Part shown: piece after piece, positions 15,739 to 24,644 of the stretch
Numbering within the stretch: position 1 is the first letter of the stretch
Layout: the number at the start of each line of letters is the position of its first letter
Source: Candidatus Kapaibacterium sp.
GTDB lineage: Bacteria > Bacteroidota > Ignavibacteria > Kapaibacteriales > UBA4661
Assembly (NCBI GenBank): GCA_025455065.1
Contig: JALONG010000002.1
Location: 64,422-128,421, forward strand
Direction: 5' to 3'
DNA length: 64,000 nucleotides
Notes under the pieces: generated by a model
The model's database searches: none
The model's input: the letters and a program-made list of their open reading frames with translations, nothing else
Told to the model about the DNA's origin: nothing
Position numbers and translations under genes: made by a program

Positions 15739-18213
15739 ATGAAACACCTATTCATCGCCCTTAGTGCCTGCTTTGCGCTCTTGTTGCATCAACCGACTTT
15801 CTCTCAACAAGCCTCAGCGCAAGCTACCGCGCCGTTTTCCGGCAAAGTGGCAGGAATGCAAAAATTCACAGGATTCGTCTCGTTTTATTGGGACGCAAAG
15901 ACCGATAAAATCTGGCTTGAAGTGGATAAATCACAACTGAATCGGGATGTTCTCTACGCTGTGTCGCTGCCGCAAGGTGTCGGCTCGAATGATATTGGCT
16001 TGGACAGGGGGCAACTCAGTAATGAGCGCGTAGTGCGCTTTGAAAAGCACGGTCCGAAGCTGCTTTTGGTGCAACCAAACCTGAATTTCCGTGCCGTTTC
16101 GGGTGATGCCAATGAGCAACGCGCTGTACAGGAATCCTTTGCGCAATCGGTTCTTTACGGCTTCAAGATTGATGCGGAAGACGGCGGAAAAATGCTGGTG
16201 GATGCAAGCGGTTTTCTTCTGCGCGATGCACATGGTGTTGCTGTGACGTTGCGACGAGCCGGACAAGGCGCATACACACTTGCGCCGGAGCAATCGGCAA
16301 TGTATATGCCGCGCACAAAAAGTTTTCCGAACAATACCGAATTTGAAGCAACAATCACGCTTACAGGCGATGCCGCAGGGCAGTACATCCGCGATGTTAC
16401 CCCAACACCGCAGGTTGTCAGCGTCCGGCAGCATCATTCGTTTATCGAACTGCCCGCTTTGAACGAAGCAAATGCCTACAAACCGCGTGAATTCGACCCT
16501 CGCACCGGTTACTTTCCGATGATGTACATGGATTATTCCACGCCGATTGAGCAGCCCGTAATGAAGCGCTTTTTGACGCGCCACCGTTTGCAAAAGAAAA
16601 ACCCTTCTGCTACAAAAAGTGAGGCTCTTGAGCCGCTTGTTTACTACATTGACAATGCTGCGCCGGAGCCGATTCGTTCAGCACTTTTCGAGGGCGCAAC
16701 GTGGTGGAATGAGGCGTTTGAGGCGGCGGGATTTATCAATGCTTTTCAGGTCAAGATTCTGCCTGATTCCGCCGACCCGATGGACGTGCGCTACAACGTC
16801 GTGCAATGGGTACACCGCGCCACACGGGGCTGGTCTTACGGTGCAAGTATCACCGACCCGCGCACGGGCGAAATTTTGAAAGGACACGTAACACTTGGTT
16901 CGCTCAGGGTTCGGCAGGATTTTTTGATTGCCTCGGGGCTTATTGCCGCCTACGAAGACGGGAAAGAAGTGCCGGAAACGCTCAAAGCAATGGCTCTGGC
17001 GCGTCTGCGGCAGCTTTCTGCGCATGAAATTGGTCATACACTCGGTTTGGCGCATAATTTCTCGGCAAGCGTGATGGGCGAAAAAGGGCGCTCGTCGGTG
17101 ATGGATTATCCGCACCCAACTATCGAAACAGATGCAAAAGGCGCTATAAGCCTCACCAATGCATATGCGAAAGGTATGGGTGAATGGGATAAGATTTCTA
17201 TTCGCTGCGGCTATGAAGAATTTTCGGATGGCGATAAGCAAGGTGTGGAGCGCATTTTGGCGGATGCTCACAAACGCGGCTATTATTTCATAAGCGATGA
17301 AGATGCTCGTCCGTCTGGCGGAGCGCATCCGACGGCACATTTGTGGGATAATGGCGTTAATACCATAGATGAACTTGGGCGACTTATGAAAGTGCGGAGC
17401 GAGGTTTTGCAACGCTTTGGAGTGAACAATATCCCGAAAGGGCAAGCGCTTTCGACGCTGGAAGAAACACTGGTGCCGATGTATCTTTTGCATCGGTATC
17501 AAACGGAGGCTGTAAGCAAGATTCTGGGCGGCTTGGACTACCGTTTTGCCGTGCGAGGCGACAATCAACCAATCACTACGACTATTCCCGGAACGGAGCA
17601 ACGGCGGGCGTTGCAGGCTCTTTTAGCAACGTTGGATGTGGAAGCACTCGCATTGCCGGAACCCGTTCTCGCGCTGATTCCGCCGCCTGCGTACGGGTAC
17701 AATCGCACCCGCGAATCCTTCAAACACCGCACGGGACTTACCTTCGACGCATTTGCTCCGGCGGAAGCAGCTGCGGGCTTTACGGTGAGTTTTTTGCTGG
17801 ACGCCCAGCGTGCGGCGCGGCTGGTGGAGTACAGCGCACGGGACAAGTCGCTGCCGTCGCTTCAGGAGGTTATCGAAAAACTTTTTGCCGCAACGTGGAA
17901 AGCCGCCCTGCCGCAAAGTGCTTACAAAGCAGAAGTGCAACGCACTATCAATACGGCTGCGCTGCAAGGTGTGATGCGGCTTGCACAGGATGATGACGCT
18001 TCTGCACAATCACGCGCAGTAGCGCTCTTGCACTTGGAAAATTTGCGTCAGTGGTTGGATGCGCAAAAGAAAAGTGTTAAAGACGATTCCCAGAAAGCCG
18101 CATACTTCCTTGCGTCTGCGGTCATTGCGGAATTTGTGAAAAGTCCGAAAACGGTTGTTATACCGAAGCCGCTTGCTGTGCCGCCCGGGCAGCCGATTGG
18201 GTGTGGGGAGTGA
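15739..18213 (+). CDS. Secreted zinc-dependent metalloprotease (DUF5117/DUF4953 type)
   Basis: The start is ATG 15739, giving 824 residues; the frame is open upstream inside the MutS-like gene, but only this Met begins a signal peptide (MKHLFIALSACFALLLHQPT, cleavage near FSQQ). The N-terminal part matches DUF5117 (FVSFYWDAKTDKIWLEVDKS, LLYAVSLP-like strand, GLDRGQL). The catalytic part has the extended zinc motif HEIGHTLGLAHNFSAS at about residue 429, followed by SVMDYPHP, the Met-turn region. This is the layout of a widespread family of secreted or periplasmic metallopeptidases in Bacteroidota and relatives. No T9SS tail is present, so it is probably periplasmic. The substrate is unknown. 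Confidence 0.9.
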   Translation: MKHLFIALSACFALLLHQPTFSQQASAQATAPFSGKVAGMQKFTGFVSFYWDAKTDKIWLEVDKSQLNRDVLYAVSLPQGVGSNDIGLDRGQLSNERVVRFEKHGPKLLLVQPNLNFRAVSGDANEQRAVQESFAQSVLYGFKIDAEDGGKMLVDASGFLLRDAHGVAVTLRRAGQGAYTLAPEQSAMYMPRTKSFPNNTEFEATITLTGDAAGQYIRDVTPTPQVVSVRQHHSFIELPALNEANAYKPREFDPRTGYFPMMYMDYSTPIEQPVMKRFLTRHRLQKKNPSATKSEALEPLVYYIDNAAPEPIRSALFEGATWWNEAFEAAGFINAFQVKILPDSADPMDVRYNVVQWVHRATRGWSYGASITDPRTGEILKGHVTLGSLRVRQDFLIASGLIAAYEDGKEVPETLKAMALARLRQLSAHEIGHTLGLAHNFSASVMGEKGRSSVMDYPHPTIETDAKGAISLTNAYAKGMGEWDKISIRCGYEEFSDGDKQGVERILADAHKRGYYFISDEDARPSGGAHPTAHLWDNGVNTIDELGRLMKVRSEVLQRFGVNNIPKGQALSTLEETLVPMYLLHRYQTEAVSKILGGLDYRFAVRGDNQPITTTIPGTEQRRALQALLATLDVEALALPEPVLALIPPPAYGYNRTRESFKHRTGLTFDAFAPAEAAAGFTVSFLLDAQRAARLVEYSARDKSLPSLQEVIEKLFAATWKAALPQSAYKAEVQRTINTAALQGVMRLAQDDDASAQSRAVALLHLENLRQWLDAQKKSVKDDSQKAAYFLASAVIAEFVKSPKTVVIPKPLAVPPGQPIGCGE

Positions 18214-18229
18214 TATGTAGTTGTGGTAA

Positions 18230-18261
18230 GCCGTTCTACGCTTAGGAAAGCGTAGGACGGC
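18230..18261. terminator. Hairpin between convergent genes, probable bidirectional terminator
   Basis: GCCGTTCTACGCTT and AAGCGTAGGACGGC pair over 14 bases (one G-T pair) around the loop AGGA, between the metalloprotease and the acyltransferase genes. No T run follows on either strand, so it may instead be a dispersed palindromic repeat. Confidence 0.5.
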
Positions 18262-18278
18262 GTTGAGGAGTGTTCCTT

Positions 18279-19388
18279 CTACGCAAACCCTCTTCCGCCG
18301 GTCAAAATACCATACACCTTTGGTGTGAATTTCCTCAATACCGCACCAACACTAATACAAAAGGCAATAATGCTCAAGGGGAGAAGAAAGTATAATTGCA
18401 GGCGATAGAGCGGGAAGCTGCTCCAAATCTGGAACGCGGGGTGCAGAAGGTAATTCACCAAAGGAACGTGCAGCGCGTAAATCATAAACGAAAATGCCGA
18501 TGACCAGCGAAACCATGCTTGATTCATACACCACCGCACAAGTGCATCCATGCCAAACCATGCCGTTACTATCCCTAATGCCTCACAAACACGATGTACC
18601 GCGATAATACCCAAGAAATACTGCGGTTGAGAAAGTGCATCGGGCGGAGCATAAAACGCTGTCAGGGTTTTTGCCGCGCAAAGCAGTATCCATGAGCTTC
18701 CCCAAAGGGCAGGGTGGAAAAATTTGGGTCGTGTTTCGAGATTGATATTGTTTTTTTGTAGCCAAATTCCCAGCGTGAAAAAAAGCAGCCCTTCGGGTTC
18801 GATAAAACCTAGATGAATGGGGAGAATGAGCCATATTGCGCCAAGAATCCCAAACCAAATTTTCGGCGCAGTTGTTACAAGGCGCAAAAGAAGCGGATAA
18901 GCGAGGTTGTAAACCAGCAACACCCGAATAAACCAGAGTTGAAAGGGAATCGGGCTGAAAATTATGCGCCCAATATAGTCACCAAAAGCATATTCACGTA
19001 TCGGCTGACTGAGGTTTGCAGCCCTGATTGCATCTTGTGTTTGGGGAATTTGCTCCAACACAAACGTCAGCACTAAACCGATGATGCTCCAAAGAATGTA
19101 CGGTACGAGTAGTGTTCTGAGGCGAAATTGTACGCGCTCTTTGTGGGGTTTCGTGTCGCCCAGTGCAAACAAATATCCCGAAATCACAAAGAGCATCGGA
19201 ATACGAAAGCGAAACAGCCCGTTAGCGGTGAAATACTCGAAAAATGTGGTGAACGTTAGCGGCTCGCCCATGAGCGTGGATGGCTCTAAATAGCGCTGTT
19301 CGAGGTTATACCCGTGAACAAAAACCAAAAGAACCATCGAAATAAACGCCCAAAAGCGAAATTTTTGACTGAGAAAGGATGAAATCAT
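18279..19388 (-). CDS. Acyltransferase 3 family membrane protein
   Basis: A 369-residue protein with about ten hydrophobic segments. Family signs are FVHGYN near the end of the first segment (the conserved His), FRFRIPMLFVISGYLF, the Arg-rich motif VQFRLRTLLVPYILWS and QLWFIRVLLVYNL. The C-terminal segment reads FSFMIYALHVPLVNYLL, typical for O-acetyltransferase/acyltransferase 3 proteins that move acyl groups from the cytoplasm to sugars or peptidoglycan at the envelope. No glycan gene cluster is adjacent, so the acceptor cannot be told. It is transcribed away from the cytochrome-like gene at 19557. Confidence 0.87.
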   Translation of the reverse strand: MISSFLSQKFRFWAFISMVLLVFVHGYNLEQRYLEPSTLMGEPLTFTTFFEYFTANGLFRFRIPMLFVISGYLFALGDTKPHKERVQFRLRTLLVPYILWSIIGLVLTFVLEQIPQTQDAIRAANLSQPIREYAFGDYIGRIIFSPIPFQLWFIRVLLVYNLAYPLLLRLVTTAPKIWFGILGAIWLILPIHLGFIEPEGLLFFTLGIWLQKNNINLETRPKFFHPALWGSSWILLCAAKTLTAFYAPPDALSQPQYFLGIIAVHRVCEALGIVTAWFGMDALVRWCMNQAWFRWSSAFSFMIYALHVPLVNYLLHPAFQIWSSFPLYRLQLYFLLPLSIIAFCISVGAVLRKFTPKVYGILTGGRGFA

Positions 19389-19469
19389 GGTGTCCCCTCA
19401 AAACAAGTGTTGATGCGGTTTTTCGGGAATGTACGAGTGTGCGGAATGTTTGTTGCGAAAAAAAAATTG

Positions 19470-19482
19470 TGTGATTGTCACA
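19470..19482. promoter_or_regulatory. CRP/FNR-like palindrome, weak candidate
   Basis: TGTGATTGTCACA, a 13-bp palindrome (TGTGA, three bases, TCACA) extended by matching T/A, lies in the 168-bp divergent region between the acyltransferase and the cytochrome-b-like gene. The spacer is shorter than in standard CRP sites, so function is doubtful. Confidence 0.25.
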
Positions 19483-19556
19483 AAAACGTAGTGAAGCGGT
19501 CTTGTTTGTGTCGGCAATTTTTTAGCACTAATTTTCAACCAATTTTTTTTTGAAGT

Positions 19557-20195
19557 ATGAACTCGCACAAACCTTCTAAACCAGATTCCAAGCGCCTTGT
19601 ACGCCTTCACCGCTTTGCTGGATTAACGCTTGCGACCTTCATTGCGATTCACCTCACAAACCACCTCTTTGCGCTGGTGTCGGTGGAAATGCACATAAAA
19701 GTCATGGATATTGCACGCTTGATATACCGCAATCCTCTGGGAGAGGCATTATTACTTGCCGCAATAGCTGTTCAAGTTCCGAGTGGAATAATACTTGTCA
19801 GGCGAAAAGGCTGGAGGGGAACTTCTGGTATAGAGCGTCTGCAAGTCGCTTCGGGACTGTATTTGTCGTTCTTTTTGGTTGTTCACGTTTTTGCGGTGAT
19901 GATGGGGCGTTGGTATTTCAAACTTGATACGAATTTTTATTTTGGTTCATCGCCGCTTCTAAGCTGGCTTTGGTGGTATTATGTGCCGTATTATGGTTTG
20001 TCGGTTATTGCTGTTTTTGCACACGTGGCGAGTATTCACTTCCAAAAAGTCCTACCGAGAACATCAAGGAAACAAGCGCTTTGGCAGAGTGTTGTTCTTG
20101 TTGTTGCGGGATGTGTTCTTTCCGTGTTGATTCTGCTGGCTTTTTCGGGTGTGCTGCGCCCGATAGTCTTGCCGGAGCAGTATAAATTGTTTTGA
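19557..20195 (+). CDS. Cytochrome-b-like integral membrane protein
   Basis: A 212-residue protein with five hydrophobic segments. The N-terminal part reads LVRLHRFAGLTLATFIAIHL followed by TNHLFAL. The second segment leads to LLLAAIAVQVPSGIILVRRK. Later segments contain LSFFLVVHVFAVMMGRWYF and VIAVFAHVASIHF. His residues at the ends of helices (LHR, IHLTNH, VVHVF, FAHVASIHF) fit heme b ligation as in succinate dehydrogenase / fumarate reductase membrane subunits, and the topology is similar. No flavoprotein or iron-sulfur gene is adjacent, so it is an orphan of that fold. Alternatives are another heme-binding membrane protein or a non-heme relative. The start follows a T-rich leader without a clear ribosome site. 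Confidence 0.55.
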   Translation: MNSHKPSKPDSKRLVRLHRFAGLTLATFIAIHLTNHLFALVSVEMHIKVMDIARLIYRNPLGEALLLAAIAVQVPSGIILVRRKGWRGTSGIERLQVASGLYLSFFLVVHVFAVMMGRWYFKLDTNFYFGSSPLLSWLWWYYVPYYGLSVIAVFAHVASIHFQKVLPRTSRKQALWQSVVLVVAGCVLSVLILLAFSGVLRPIVLPEQYKLF

Positions 20196-20325
20196 AAAGC
20201 CTCAAATACGAGTTATGATGCAGTTTCTCGTGTGAGAAGGTGCGCCTGTTTTGCTTGGGTAATTCCAAGAAAAATTGCATTTTGCGAGTGAAATAACAAT
20301 ATTCGTTCTCACAAAGCACGGTTTT

Positions 20326-21585
20326 ATGCGCATTACAAGCCTTCATCTGCAAAACGTTGGTGTATTTGACGATACGACGATAGAGTTTCCTGCTGATAAG
20401 CCGGAGAACTGCGCCGAAATACACCTTTTCACGGGTGCGAATGGAAGTGGGAAAAGTACGGTGCTGTATGCGTTGGCAGCGTCAATTTTTCACAATGCAA
20501 TGATGATAAGTAGAATGAAGAAAAATGTTGCGACAAGCACTGCGAAAATTCAGTTCAGTAGCGGCCAAAATGAGGTTTTATCATACACAACAAAAAATGG
20601 ATTTCATATCCAAAATCGCCCATTTCATGATCTACACCAAGCATTTAACGGTATTTATCACGAAGGTATGAGATTTGATTTTTTTGCTGCTGCTTATTCC
20701 GGCAATCGGTCAGTAAGTTCGATTAGTTTACAAGCAATTCAGGAAATTAGCCATTCACCTTTTGTATCTGCTCTTTCATTTCACGACACAGTTGAACCTG
20801 TAATTATTCTTCAATGGATAGCAAACACCAATGCAAAAATTGCCAATGCGTATTTCAAAGGGCAGCATGAGCGCGTTACGCGGTTACAAACCTCTATACA
20901 GCGTATAGAATCTGCCGTTGGAGAGATTATTGACAAAAAAGTTTCCTTTATTTTTGAGGACGACCCGAAACTTGATGTCAAAATTCGCATTGGTGAGGAA
21001 GTGTTGTCGTTTGATGTGCTGCCGGATGGCGTAAAATCTGTTCTCAGCTGGATTGCGGATTTGCTCATGCGGCTTGACCGCATAAACTGGGCGGAAAAGC
21101 GCGATGTGCTTGACCAAAATTTTATCTTGTTTTTGGATGAAATCGAAATCCACCTGCATCCCGCATGGCAGCGTAAGGTTCTTCCGGTTGTACAGAAACT
21201 TTTTCGTCATGCACAGATTTTTATTGCGACACACTCGCCCTTTGTCATTGGCTCTGTAAGCGGTGCGTGGGTGTACAAGCTCACCGTTCCCTCTGAGCCT
21301 CTTGTTAAGCCGCTTCGCACGGATTCTGCCGATAGTGTTGATGTGATTTTGGAAGAAATTTTCGGGGTAGATGAGCAATTTGGAGAGGATATTGAGAAGA
21401 AATTTTCAACGTTCTATGAAATTCGTAAGGAAATGTACGCCGGAATTGAAACACGAAAGCAAGAATTGATGAGGCTTGCAGAGGAATTATCCCAGCGCTC
21501 TGAACAAACGCGCAATATTGTGAGCCGTGAACTAAGGCAGTTAGAGCGTGTTTTGCAGCGTTCATTTCAAATTACAGGAGAGTAG
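20326..21585 (+). CDS. AAA ATPase of a Septu-like defence pair (PtuA-like)
   Basis: A 419-residue ATPase counted from ATG 20326 (MRITSLHLQNVGVFDDTTIE, the usual RecF/SMC-like opening). Walker A is GANGSGKST (residues 37-45). Walker B is near residue 265 as FILFLDEIEIHLHPAWQRKV, followed by IFIATHSPFVIGS. This layout is that of AAA15/AAA21-type ATPases of OLD and Septu systems. A C-terminal helical region (RKEMYAGIETRKQELMRLAE) may contact the partner. The HNH nuclease gene starts two bases after the stop. In the Septu anti-phage system PtuA and PtuB form a complex that cleaves DNA upon infection. No reverse transcriptase is nearby, so this is not a retron-type cassette. Confidence 0.85.
   Translation: MRITSLHLQNVGVFDDTTIEFPADKPENCAEIHLFTGANGSGKSTVLYALAASIFHNAMMISRMKKNVATSTAKIQFSSGQNEVLSYTTKNGFHIQNRPFHDLHQAFNGIYHEGMRFDFFAAAYSGNRSVSSISLQAIQEISHSPFVSALSFHDTVEPVIILQWIANTNAKIANAYFKGQHERVTRLQTSIQRIESAVGEIIDKKVSFIFEDDPKLDVKIRIGEEVLSFDVLPDGVKSVLSWIADLLMRLDRINWAEKRDVLDQNFILFLDEIEIHLHPAWQRKVLPVVQKLFRHAQIFIATHSPFVIGSVSGAWVYKLTVPSEPLVKPLRTDSADSVDVILEEIFGVDEQFGEDIEKKFSTFYEIRKEMYAGIETRKQELMRLAEELSQRSEQTRNIVSRELRQLERVLQRSFQITGE
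21576..21580 (+). promoter_or_regulatory. Ribosome binding site for the HNH gene inside the ATPase gene end
   Basis: AGGAG seven bases before ATG 21588, placed within the last codons of the ATPase gene; this supports coupled translation of the pair. Confidence 0.6.
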
Positions 21586-21587
21586 GA

Positions 21588-22193
21588 ATGAAGCGCTTGT
21601 ATCGCCCAGAAGCCCCGAAATTTTTAGTTGAAAATGCAGAGCAGTGGGGAAAGGAATTTGCCGCTAAACGTGCTGCAAACCCAAATGGAGAATTTCAATG
21701 GAAGCAAGTGGATAAGCAGAAGGTGAACGTAGTTTTGCGTGAAGTGCTTTTGGAAAAAATGACCCAGTATCACTGCTCCTATTGCGATGGTGGTTATATT
21801 CTCGGTGCTGCTGCGGATGAAACCATAGACCATTTTCGCCCTAAATTTTCGTTTCCGAACTTGGTTTATCAGTGGGAAAATTTGTTTGTCTGTTGCAACG
21901 TGTGCCAGAAACATAAACTTGAGAAATTCGATGAACTGCTGCTGAAGCCTGATGCAGAGGATTTCTCTACGCTCAGATATTTTATTCTCAATTATGAGTC
22001 CGGCGCAATAGACATTAACCCGGCAGCCTCCGAGGCAGATAAATCAAGAGCTGAGGCTACAATTCGACTTTTGGGTCTAAACACGATTCGCCGCCAAAAA
22101 ATGCGATTGAACGAGTGCAAAAAATGGGACAACAGCAACGAAGCTACCCGAGTGATTGATGAATGGAACTTCCGCTTTTTTCTTGAGCCGTGA
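21588..22193 (+). CDS. HNH endonuclease of a Septu-like defence pair (PtuB-like)
   Basis: A 201-residue protein with the HNH layout of retron/Septu-associated nucleases. A first Cys pair HCSYCDGG (Cys63, Cys66) is followed by DETIDHFRPKFSFP (Asp81, His82), then YQWENLFVCCNVCQKHK (Asn98, Cys103, Cys106, His109). The sequence 'I-D-H-F-R-P-K ... N-L' is typical of the PtuB family. The C-terminal part (NPAASEADKSRAEATIRLLG, LNTIRRQKMRLNECKKW) is also family-like. It is encoded two bases after the ATPase gene, with its ribosome site inside that gene. The expected role is DNA cleavage controlled by the ATPase. It converges with the chemoreceptor gene, 16 bases apart. Confidence 0.85.
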   Translation: MKRLYRPEAPKFLVENAEQWGKEFAAKRAANPNGEFQWKQVDKQKVNVVLREVLLEKMTQYHCSYCDGGYILGAAADETIDHFRPKFSFPNLVYQWENLFVCCNVCQKHKLEKFDELLLKPDAEDFSTLRYFILNYESGAIDINPAASEADKSRAEATIRLLGLNTIRRQKMRLNECKKWDNSNEATRVIDEWNFRFFLEP

Positions 22194-22209
22194 TTGGCTA
22201 TAACACGCC

Positions 22210-24501
22210 TCACCCAATTCGCGTAAACTCTGCTTCTTTCGTTGCTCCGATTCGATACAAACCGCTCCCGGAAGCGTTGCCCTCTTCAATCCGAAACTGC
22301 CCGATAAGGTATTCCAAATCGCCCGTCAAATCCGCCAGATTCTTCGTGGTTTGGTGCGTTTTCTGCACGGCATCTTGCGAATGTTGTGTCAGACGTGCGA
22401 TAGAATCTACGTTGGAGGCAATCATTTCCACGCTTGTTGCCTGTTCTTCGCTGGCGACAGCTACCTGCCCGATAATTGTTGAAACTTCCTTGCTGCGAGT
22501 AATGATGCGCTCCAGAGCCTCTTGTGCTTTTGCCGCAGCGCTATTCCCTTTTTCCACTTCCTGAACGCCGCTTGTCATCTCGCTTACGACATTGTGCGTT
22601 TCTTGCTGGATTTGTTTAATCGTTTTGCCGATTTCTTTTGTGGCTTCCTGTGTGCGTTCGGCAAGTTTCCGCACTTCATCGGCAACAACCGCAAAGCCGC
22701 GTCCATGCTCACCTGCACGGGCTGCTTCGATGGCAGCGTTGAGAGCCAGAAGATTCGTCTGGTCAGCAATTTCGTCAATCACCTGAATCACCATACCGAT
22801 TTGTTCGCTGCTGCGGTCAAGCGCTTGAATGGATTCCACCGATTGCAGCACGAGTGCGCCAATGGTGCGCACCGTACTCAGCGTTTCTGCAACAACGGTG
22901 CCGCCGGATTGTGCCTCGCGCTCTGCTTCTGCTGCGGCTTGCGAAGCGGTTGTGGTTTGCTGCGTTGTTTCGGCGATTGTGGCGCTCATTTCTTCCATTG
23001 CCGTCGCAATGCTGCTTATTTGCTGGGTTTGTGTCGAAATATCGTTGGCGACTTGCTGCATATTCCGCGTAATCTCGCCGGTGGATGCGGTCGTTGCACC
23101 GGAGACCATTTTCACCTGAGCAACCATTGTGCGAATGTTCCCGACTGCTTCGTTGTAGCCCTCGAACAATCGTCCCATTTCGTCGTCGGGAGCGCTTTGT
23201 AGCTTGCTTGTGAGGTCGCCTTTGGCAAATTGTTCCATTGAGCGGAGCATATCTTGGACACTTCCTTGCAAGAGCATTTGTTGTGCTTGAACGGTCTGTA
23301 CGCCGTCGCGGACTTTTGCCTCCACGCCTGCTTTTTCTGCTTGCAGTGCGGAGCGTTCCGATTTCAAATTTTCAATCATGCGGTTGAAGGTTTTGGTAAA
23401 ACGCCCGATTTCATCGTTGGAAAGCACCGCAACAGGCTTGTTCAAATCACCCGCTTCGACAGCCGCAGCGCCGTCTGCAAGGGCGTTTATCGGTCGGCGA
23501 ATACTGCGCGTGATAATCGCGCTCAGTACGATGACGATTGCCAGAACAACAATAAACACCAGCACCAAACCGCCGATTTGTGTGGTTGCGCGTGTGCGCA
23601 AGGCAGCATTTTCTTTCTTGATTTCGTCGGCAAGCGAGTTTTCATAGTCTTTGGCGAGATTTATTTGCTGTGTCGTTACGTCATACCACTCAATAGGATT
23701 TACACCAAAGCCGCCTTCGGGGAAGCGGTCGGGAATCGCACGGCGCATATCACGAATCCGTTTTCCCAAGTCATTGCGCACGACGGCATCAAAGCGCTGA
23801 ACCTGCTCCGGCGTAGCAATGGTGCGGAATATCGCGGCTAAGGAGAACTGCTCCGAAGCAATTCGCGTAGCATTCACAAACTCTTCTTTCGTTGCCGTGT
23901 CGCGGGTGAAAAGCCCTGTAAGCAAGGCGCGTTCACGCCCCAAGCGCTCTTTGGTTTTGATAAGTGTTACATATGAAAGTGATGTGCGAAAAATCGCAGC
24001 ATCGTAGGTGGCTGCTTGTGCCGTATATTCGACATCCGCAATAATCTTTTCAATCAAATCACCATAATATTTTCCACTTTCGCCCGGACTCACGGAAAGC
24101 GCATCAATACTTGTTCTTTTGCTGTTCCATTGCTGCAACAGTGCATCAGTTTCTTTTACCGATTCATTCAATCCCGGAATTGTTGCAACCACTGAGGATT
24201 GCATGATTTCTTTGTATCGCTCAAAGTTTTCGTCTGCTTTGCTGCGTTGTTTCCGCAGGTCTTCGGCATACTGCGCACCGTGAGCATTGAGAAAGCGAGA
24301 ACTTACGCCACGCTCCGCTTGTAATTCGTGGATAAAATCACCGGAAACTTTTGCAATACGCGCAAGCGTTTCTAATGTCGATGTTTCTCGAAGCTGTTCT
24401 AAGCGAGACAAAATGAGTGTTCCCATACCAAGTATCATAACACTGAGCGGAACGACAGACAAGATGAGCAGACGAATACGAAGCGAAAAAGAATTGAGCA
24501 T
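22210..24501 (-). CDS. Methyl-accepting chemotaxis protein with nitrate/nitrite-sensing (NIT) domain
   Basis: A 763-residue chemoreceptor. One membrane segment lies at the N-terminus ([20 protein letters not shown]) and a second near residues 310-335. Between them is a helical periplasmic NIT-type domain with the hallmark [24 protein letters not shown] domains follow ([20 protein letters not shown], and a second HAMP-like unit [20 protein letters not shown]). The signalling tip reads [20 protein letters not shown] with [15 protein letters not shown]. It controls a CheA-type kinase at a receptor array; nitrate or nitrite is a possible ligand by domain name only. No che genes are in the window. 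It is transcribed toward the Septu-like pair. Confidence 0.93.
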   Translation of the reverse strand: MLNSFSLRIRLLILSVVPLSVMILGMGTLILSRLEQLRETSTLETLARIAKVSGDFIHELQAERGVSSRFLNAHGAQYAEDLRKQRSKADENFERYKEIMQSSVVATIPGLNESVKETDALLQQWNSKRTSIDALSVSPGESGKYYGDLIEKIIADVEYTAQAATYDAAIFRTSLSYVTLIKTKERLGRERALLTGLFTRDTATKEEFVNATRIASEQFSLAAIFRTIATPEQVQRFDAVVRNDLGKRIRDMRRAIPDRFPEGGFGVNPIEWYDVTTQQINLAKDYENSLADEIKKENAALRTRATTQIGGLVLVFIVVLAIVIVLSAIITRSIRRPINALADGAAAVEAGDLNKPVAVLSNDEIGRFTKTFNRMIENLKSERSALQAEKAGVEAKVRDGVQTVQAQQMLLQGSVQDMLRSMEQFAKGDLTSKLQSAPDDEMGRLFEGYNEAVGNIRTMVAQVKMVSGATTASTGEITRNMQQVANDISTQTQQISSIATAMEEMSATIAETTQQTTTASQAAAEAEREAQSGGTVVAETLSTVRTIGALVLQSVESIQALDRSSEQIGMVIQVIDEIADQTNLLALNAAIEAARAGEHGRGFAVVADEVRKLAERTQEATKEIGKTIKQIQQETHNVVSEMTSGVQEVEKGNSAAAKAQEALERIITRSKEVSTIIGQVAVASEEQATSVEMIASNVDSIARLTQHSQDAVQKTHQTTKNLADLTGDLEYLIGQFRIEEGNASGSGLYRIGATKEAEFTRIG

Positions 24502-24586
24502 AACGGTTCAAAAGGGAAAAGTGAGTGTTTATGCGGATGTGTTGCTCTTTATTGTCGGGAAACTACATAAATCACTGCACAAAACA

Positions 24587-24625
24587 AAAGGCTTTCTACG
24601 TACTTGATTGAAGCAGAAAGCCTTT
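24587..24625 (-). terminator. Rho-independent terminator of the M4-type protease gene
   Basis: AAAGGCTTTCT and AGAAAGCCTTT form an 11-bp perfect stem (24587-24597 with 24615-24625). On the minus strand it is followed by TTTTGTTTTG. It lies 20 bases after the stop of the protease gene and before the chemoreceptor gene. Confidence 0.85.
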
Positions 24626-24644
24626 GATTATTTCATCATTGTTG

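Noticed and set aside
15931-17601. Long minus-strand frames opposite the zinc metalloprotease gene
   Set aside because: The + strand frame has a signal peptide and the HExxH motif; the opposite frames lack any recognisable domain.
20196-20325. A retron non-coding RNA upstream of the ATPase-HNH pair
   Set aside because: No reverse transcriptase gene is present and no strong structured element was seen in the 130-bp gap.
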